From NCBI RefSeq assembly GCF_016901015.1, contig NZ_JAFEUP010000004.1, positions 62,001 through 126,000 on the forward strand: a stretch of DNA of 64,000 nucleotides. Direction: 5' to 3'. The notes beneath the pieces were generated by a model that saw only the letters and a list, made by a program, of their open reading frames with translations, ran no database searches and was not told where the DNA came from. Of this stretch, positions 62,946 through 64,000 are shown piece after piece. The DNA is from Zestomonas insulae. GTDB taxonomy: Bacteria > Pseudomonadota > Gammaproteobacteria > Pseudomonadales > Pseudomonadaceae. Position numbers and translations under genes: made by a program. Every line of letters starts with the position of its first letter. The first letter of the stretch is position 1.

Positions 62946-64000
62946 ATGCAGAACAAGCTTCGCTCGCCGGTGCCCAACCGTTTTCGCCCGCAAAGCCAGG
63001 CGATCGCGTTGGAACCGCGCATCCTCTTTGATGGCGCCGCAGCGGCTGCCGTTGACCAACAGCACAGCGACCCCGCCCAGCCCAGCGACAATCCGACCGA
63101 GCACGCCACGCCCACCGAGGCGCACGACACCCCTGCCCCGGCGCCCAACGCCGCGCGCCACTTGCTGGTCCTCGACAGCCGCGTCGAGAACCGCGAGCAG
63201 CTGGTCGCCCAGCTGCCCAGCGATGTCACCGCGCTGGTGGTCAATAGCAGCGAGGATGGCCTGGCGGCGATTTCCGCCGCCTTGGCCGAACTCGGCCAGG
63301 TCGACTCGATCCAGATTCTTTCCCACGGCGAAGCCGGGCAGTTCACCCTCGGCAACCGCACGGTCAGCGCCGACAACATTGGTCAGCTTGGGCAGACCCT
63401 GCAGCAGTGGCGCGACCACCTCAGCGCGGATGCCGACATCCAGTTGTACGGTTGCGATGTTGGCGCCGGCAGCGCCGGCCAGACCCTGGTCAACGAACTG
63501 GCGCGCTGGACTGGTACCGACGTGGCCGCTTCCGACGACGATACCGGTGGTCAGGCCGCCGGTGGCGATTGGGACCTGGAGGTCCGCAACGGCACCATCG
63601 ATAAGCCCATCGCGCTGAGCGCCGAGGCCCTCGCAGGCTATGTGCAACTGCTCGCGGCCGGGCCCAACACCGACCTTTCCGGCGGCGCGGACGTGCTGTT
63701 GGGCGGCACCTTCACCTTCACGGTGAACTTCTCCAACATTTCGGCGGACGCCGGCTACGCACCGTTCATTGACCTGTTCCTGCCCACCACCGGCCGCGAT
63801 GGTGCCGGCGCCGAGATCGACGACGGCATCAGCTTCGTCTCCGCCAGCTACCTGGGCCAGACCCTGGTATCCCACGTGCTGACCTTCGACGCTAACGGCC
63901 AGGCCAGTCACCCGCTGGCGGTGGGCACCGACGGTTTGCCACTGATCATCAACGCCGCCGATTTCGGCATGCGCGCCGGCGACCAGATGGTGGTGCTCGA
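62946..64000 (+). CDS. Large DUF4347 adhesin (N-terminal part; runs off the window)
   Basis: At least 351 residues, open to the last base. The N-terminus has the LEPR-type motif ALEPRILFDGAAAA near residues 20-33 and an Ala/Pro/Thr/Asp spacer. The DUF4347 domain (LLVLDSRVENREQLVAQL to DWDLEVRNGT) contains LSHGEAGQFTLG and IQLYGCDVGAG. A beta-sandwich-like stretch then begins. These domains open very large RTX/VCBS-type surface proteins secreted by type I systems. I chose the second ATG (62946), seven bases after GGGAG; an ATG at 62940 is too close to that site. The size and secretion genes lie beyond the window. Confidence 0.85.
   Translation, partial: MQNKLRSPVPNRFRPQSQAIALEPRILFDGAAAAAVDQQHSDPAQPSDNPTEHATPTEAHDTPAPAPNAARHLLVLDSRVENREQLVAQLPSDVTALVVNSSEDGLAAISAALAELGQVDSIQILSHGEAGQFTLGNRTVSADNIGQLGQTLQQWRDHLSADADIQLYGCDVGAGSAGQTLVNELARWTGTDVAASDDDTGGQAAGGDWDLEVRNGTIDKPIALSAEALAGYVQLLAAGPNTDLSGGADVLLGGTFTFTVNFSNISADAGYAPFIDLFLPTTGRDGAGAEIDDGISFVSASYLGQTLVSHVLTFDANGQASHPLAVGTDGLPLIINAADFGMRAGDQMVVL

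Noticed and set aside
62835..63911. A 358-codon minus-strand frame opposite the adhesin start
   Set aside because: The plus strand carries the recognisable LEPR and DUF4347 motifs and a ribosome-binding site; the minus frame has neither.

Overview
The window reads as chromosomal DNA of a Pseudomonas or a very close relative. It is GC-rich. It opens with the block uvrC-pgsA-tRNA-Gly-tRNA-Cys-tRNA-Leu familiar from Pseudomonas, and then has galU and glutathione reductase, a DUF3509-type small protein, a MoxR/VWA (Bat) operon, and DUF1302/DUF1329/FadL/GMC-oxidoreductase modules typical of the genus. I saw no insertion sequence, phage, integrase, CRISPR array or origin. Genus-level identification is inference from gene content; no database search was possible.

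Layout. 1-5380 is core: the uvrC 3' end, pgsA, three tRNAs, galU, a VOC protein, gor and a TRIC-type membrane protein. 5393-11023 holds a tandem pair of exported DUF1254 proteins with AraC and LysR regulators. 11143-25311 is one long minus-strand series. Read in the direction of transcription it is MoxR ATPase, DUF58, DUF4381, BatA, BatB/C, BatD, a periplasmic HAD hydrolase, a type I sulfatase with a CTAGR active-site motif, a fused membrane/spermidine-synthase-like protein, and a membrane-anchored eight-heme cytochrome with a helical-repeat tail. 25452-35179 carries two predicted outer-membrane channel proteins, a DUF3509-type gene behind a good sigma-54-like promoter, a hybrid histidine kinase, an amidase, a 55-codon ORF and an autotransporter. 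35607-41503 has a propionyl-CoA-synthetase-like enzyme, a CaiB/BaiF racemase, an MltF-like lytic transglycosylase and a small outer-membrane barrel.

41795-62700 looks like accessory catabolism of hydrophobic or sulfated substrates. It contains a second type I sulfatase, a cupin, an MDR alcohol dehydrogenase, an SDR, an epoxide-hydrolase-like enzyme, an alkylsulfatase homologue that has lost most family zinc ligands, a FadL channel, a MalT-like LuxR regulator, a DUF1329/DUF1302 pair, a GMC oxidoreductase and three AraC regulators of one architecture. The window ends inside a large DUF4347 adhesin.

How the parts may work together (inference). FadL and DUF1302/1329 would handle the envelope passage of a hydrophobic substrate. 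Sulfatases, epoxide hydrolase and alcohol dehydrogenases would unmask and oxidise it. The CaiB/BaiF racemase and PrpE-like synthetase would fit branched-chain or propionate-yielding degradation. Two regulatory observations stand out. A 29-bp bipartite site with half-sites 21 bp apart lies upstream of both the cupin and the SDR, and half of it lies upstream of the alcohol dehydrogenase. A strong dyad lies in front of DUF1302/DUF1329. The most unusual protein is the alkylsulfatase homologue, and the most system-like unit is the MoxR-to-cytochrome series.
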